From contig NZ_LBMW01000015.1 in the NCBI RefSeq assembly GCF_026168105.1, forward strand, positions 1-64,000: a DNA stretch of 64,000 bases. Direction: 5' to 3'. Origin of the DNA: Streptomyces hygroscopicus (GTDB taxonomy: Bacteria; Actinomycetota; Actinomycetes; Streptomycetales; Streptomycetaceae). A model generated the notes under the pieces. It was not told the origin of the DNA and searched no databases. It was given only the letters and a program-made list of their open reading frames with translations. Position numbers and translations under genes: made by a program. Of this stretch, positions 61,594 to 64,000 are shown one piece after another (within the stretch, counting starts at the first letter, position 1; every line of letters starts with the position of its first letter).

Positions 61594-64000
61594 CTAGCGG
61601 TGGTCGCTGCCCTCCGACTGCGAGGCAGCGCGTCCCGCCTCCAGACGGGCGACCGGGATCCGGAACGGGGAGCAGGACACGTAGTCCAGGCCCACCTCGT
61701 GGAAGAAGTGCACCGACTCCGGGTCGCCGCCGTGTTCGCCGCAGACGCCGAGCTTGAGGTCGGGGCGGGTGGCGCGGCCGGCCTCTGCGGCGGCCTTGAC
61801 CAGGGAGCCCACACCGTCCTTGTCGATGGTCTCGAAGGGGCTCACGCCGAAGATGCCCTTCTCCAGGTACGCCGTGAAGAAGCTCGCCTCCACGTCGTCC
61901 CGGCTGAAGCCCCAAACCGTCTGGGTCAGGTCGTTGGTGCCGAACGAGAAGAACTCGGCGGCCTCCGCGATCTGACCGGCGGTCAGGGCGGCGCGCGGCA
62001 GCTCGATCATCGTGCCGATCGCCAGCTTCAGTTCCGTCCCGCTGGCCTCCTGGACCTCCGCGATGACGCGGTCCGCCTCCTCGCGGACGATCTCCAGTTC
62101 CTGGACCGTGCCGACGAGCGGAATCATGATCTCGGCGCGCGGATCGCCCTTCGCGGCCTTGCGCTCGGCGGCCGCCTCCGCGATGGCTCGTACCTGCATC
62201 GTGAACAGGCCCGGGATGACCAGGCCGAGGCGCACGCCGCGCAGGCCCAGCATCGGGTTCTGCTCGTGCAGGCGGTGCACGGCCTGGAGCAGACGCAGCT
62301 CGTTCTCGTGCGGCTCCTGACGGGACTCCGCCAGCGCCACCCGCACCGACAGCTCGGTGATGTCGGGCAGGAACTCGTGCAGCGGCGGGTCGAGGAGACG
62401 GACCGTGACCGGGAGCCCGTCCATCGCCTCGAAGAGCTCGACGAAATCCTGCTTCTGCAGCGGAAGCAGTTCCTTGAGCGAGTCCTCCCGCTCCCCCTCG
62501 GTGTCCGCGAGGATCAGGCGCTCCACCAGCTCACGACGGTCGCCGAGGAACATGTGCTCCGTACGGCACAGACCGATGCCCTGGGCGCCGAAGCGCCGTG
62601 CGCGCAGCGCGTCCTCGGCGTTGTCCGCGTTCGCCCGCACCCGCAGCCGACGCTTGCGGTCCGCGAACGCCATGATCCGGTGCACGGCCTCCACGAGTTC
62701 GTCGGCGTCGTCCGCGCCCGCGTGCATCCGGCCTTCGAAGTACTCGACCACCGGGGACGGCACCACCGGGACCTCGCCCAGGTAGACCTTGCCGCTGGAG
62801 CCGTCGATGGAGATGAGGTCGCCCTCCTCGACGATGTGCCCGCCGGGAACGGTCATCCGCCGGCGCTTGGTGTCGACCTCCAGCTCCTCCGCGCCGCACA
62901 CGCACGTCTTGCCCATGCCGCGCGCGACGACGGCCGCGTGGGAGGTCTTGCCGCCGCGCGAGGTCAGGATGCCCTCGGCCGCGATCATGCCGTCGAGGTC
63001 GTCGGGGTTGGTCTCGCGGCGTACCAGGATGACCTTCTCGCCCGAGCGGGACCACTTCACGGCGGTGTACGAGTCGAAGACGGCCTTGCCGACGGCGGCA
63101 CCCGGCGAAGCGGCGATGCCGCGGCCGACCTGCTCGACCTTTGCCTGCTCGTCGAAGCGCGGGAACATCAGCTGCGCCAGCTGCGCGCCGGTCACCCGCT
63201 GCAGCGCCTCGGCCTCGTCGATCAAGCCCTGGTCCACCAGCTGGGTCGCGATGCGGAAGGCCGCGCCCGCCGTGCGCTTGCCGACGCGGGTCTGCAGCAT
63301 CCACAGCACACCACGCTCGATGGTGAACTCGATGTCGCAGAGATCCTTGTAGTGGTTCTCCAGCGTCTCCATGATCTGCATCAGCTGGTCGTACGACTTC
63401 TTGTCGATCCGCTCCAGCTCGGCCAGCGGGACGGTGTTGCGGATACCCGCGACCACGTCCTCGCCCTGCGCGTTCTGCAGGTAGTCGCCGTACACGCCCT
63501 GGTGGCCGGAGGCCGGGTCGCGGGTGAACGCGACGCCCGTGCCGGAGTCGGGGCCCAGGTTGCCGAAGACCATCGAGCAGACGTTGACCGCCGTGCCCAG
63601 GTCGTGCGGGATGCGCTCCTGACGGCGGTAGAGCTTCGCGCGGTCGCCGTTCCACGAGTCGAAGACCGCCTTGATGGCGAGGTCCATCTGCTCGCGCGGG
63701 TCCTGCGGGAAGTCGCGCCCGGCCTCGGTCTTGACGATCTTCTTGAACTTGGTGACCAGCTTCTTGAGGTCCGCGGCCTCCAGCTCCGTGTCGACCGAGA
63801 CGCCCTTGGCCTCCTTGGCCGCCTCGAGCGCGTTCTCGAAGAGCTCGCCGTCGACACCGAGGACCGTCTTGCCGAACATCTGGATGAGGCGGCGGTAGGA
63901 GTCCCACGCGAAGCGGTCGCCACCGGCCTGCTTCGCCAGCCCCTGCACGGACTTGTCGGAGAGCCCGATGTTCAGGACGGTGTCCATCATGCCCGGCATC
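61594..64000 (-). CDS. ppdK: Pyruvate, phosphate dikinase (C-terminal about 800 residues; 5' end outside window)
   Basis: The frame is open to the right edge. The visible part starts at MPGMMDTVLNIGLSD, which in PPDK lies about 90-100 residues from the N-terminus, so only the beginning of the ATP-grasp domain is missing. The phosphocarrier histidine is in GGKTSHAAVVARGMGK. The PEP-binding TIM barrel carries GIGLCRTEHMFLGDRR, GTNDLTQTVWGFSRDD and GVCGEHGGDP with the catalytic Cys. The enzyme interconverts pyruvate + ATP + Pi and PEP + AMP + PPi in the cytosol. Total length would be about 900 residues, the normal bacterial size. A hairpin terminator lies downstream. Confidence 0.96.
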   Translation of the reverse strand, partial: MPGMMDTVLNIGLSDKSVQGLAKQAGGDRFAWDSYRRLIQMFGKTVLGVDGELFENALEAAKEAKGVSVDTELEAADLKKLVTKFKKIVKTEAGRDFPQDPREQMDLAIKAVFDSWNGDRAKLYRRQERIPHDLGTAVNVCSMVFGNLGPDSGTGVAFTRDPASGHQGVYGDYLQNAQGEDVVAGIRNTVPLAELERIDKKSYDQLMQIMETLENHYKDLCDIEFTIERGVLWMLQTRVGKRTAGAAFRIATQLVDQGLIDEAEALQRVTGAQLAQLMFPRFDEQAKVEQVGRGIAASPGAAVGKAVFDSYTAVKWSRSGEKVILVRRETNPDDLDGMIAAEGILTSRGGKTSHAAVVARGMGKTCVCGAEELEVDTKRRRMTVPGGHIVEEGDLISIDGSSGKVYLGEVPVVPSPVVEYFEGRMHAGADDADELVEAVHRIMAFADRKRRLRVRANADNAEDALRARRFGAQGIGLCRTEHMFLGDRRELVERLILADTEGEREDSLKELLPLQKQDFVELFEAMDGLPVTVRLLDPPLHEFLPDITELSVRVALAESRQEPHENELRLLQAVHRLHEQNPMLGLRGVRLGLVIPGLFTMQVRAIAEAAAERKAAKGDPRAEIMIPLVGTVQELEIVREEADRVIAEVQEASGTELKLAIGTMIELPRAALTAGQIAEAAEFFSFGTNDLTQTVWGFSRDDVEASFFTAYLEKGIFGVSPFETIDKDGVGSLVKAAAEAGRATRPDLKLGVCGEHGGDPESVHFFHEVGLDYVSCSPFRIPVARLEAGRAASQSEGSDHR

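Noticed and set aside
1..64000. CRISPR arrays, rRNA genes, prophage or complete insertion sequences
   Set aside because: No spaced direct-repeat arrays, rRNA motifs, phage structural genes or intact transposases were seen.

Overview
The window reads as chromosomal DNA of a Streptomyces. GC content is very high, GTG and TTG starts are frequent, ATGA/GTGA translational couplings are common, and several genes match well-known S. coelicolor proteins: MatB, Mbl, HrdA, DnaG, NasA, NirB/NirD and PpdK. Their order also agrees with the S. coelicolor core chromosome as I remember it. The window is mostly conserved core, with two small islands of foreign or decaying DNA at about 0.3-0.65 kb and 59.1-61.4 kb.

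Layout. 0-1.4 kb: the 3' end of a repeat-containing protein, an AT-richer stretch with an unrecognised 63-aa reverse-strand ORF, and a secreted LysM/transglycosylase. 1.5-3.5 kb: a TetR regulator with a striking three-palindrome operator, and a TetX-like flavin monooxygenase. 3.5-10 kb: an Rrf2 regulator divergent from a secreted GH35 beta-galactosidase, an IclR/SMP-30 pair and a PucR-type regulator.

10-22.4 kb: the most interesting block. It holds a DUF2613 micro-protein, a DUF3068 (PorA-like) membrane protein, a GT4 glycosyltransferase, a methyltransferase, a 1496-aa AftD-like GT-C arabinofuranosyltransferase, a stand-alone condensation-domain protein, a second methyltransferase, a small DMT-type transporter, a Trm112-like protein and an FkbM methyltransferase. 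Almost all of these are joined by 4-bp start/stop overlaps. It looks like a dedicated pathway that builds, acylates, methylates and exports a surface glycan in an organism that has no mycobacterial arabinogalactan.

22.4-32.5 kb: an unknown protein, an ATP-grasp enzyme divergent from a MerR-PP2C fusion with a possible internal start, malonyl-CoA synthetase MatB coupled to a fused AccD/AccA-type carboxyltransferase, the actin homologue Mbl, a decayed metE, a histidine phosphatase, and cobalt transporter genes cbtAB behind a cobalamin riboswitch. 32.5-45 kb: three tRNA genes, a YtxH protein, an FGGY kinase, a heterodimeric ABC exporter with one degenerate ATP site, sigma factor HrdA, primase DnaG, a ferredoxin-reductase-type flavoprotein and dGTPase.

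45-58 kb: nitrogen assimilation, with sirohydrochlorin chelatase, nitrate reductase NasA and a flavoprotein-NirB-NirD operon. Sequences resembling GlnR boxes lie before nasA and before the nir operon. Interspersed are a SanA-like protein, a gamma-glutamylcyclotransferase-fold protein, a secreted M4 protease, and a surface protein beside a class F sortase. 58-64 kb: a short-chain dehydrogenase, an island with a secreted beta-helix protein and a broken IS5-family transposase, and the C-terminal part of pyruvate phosphate dikinase, which runs off the right edge.
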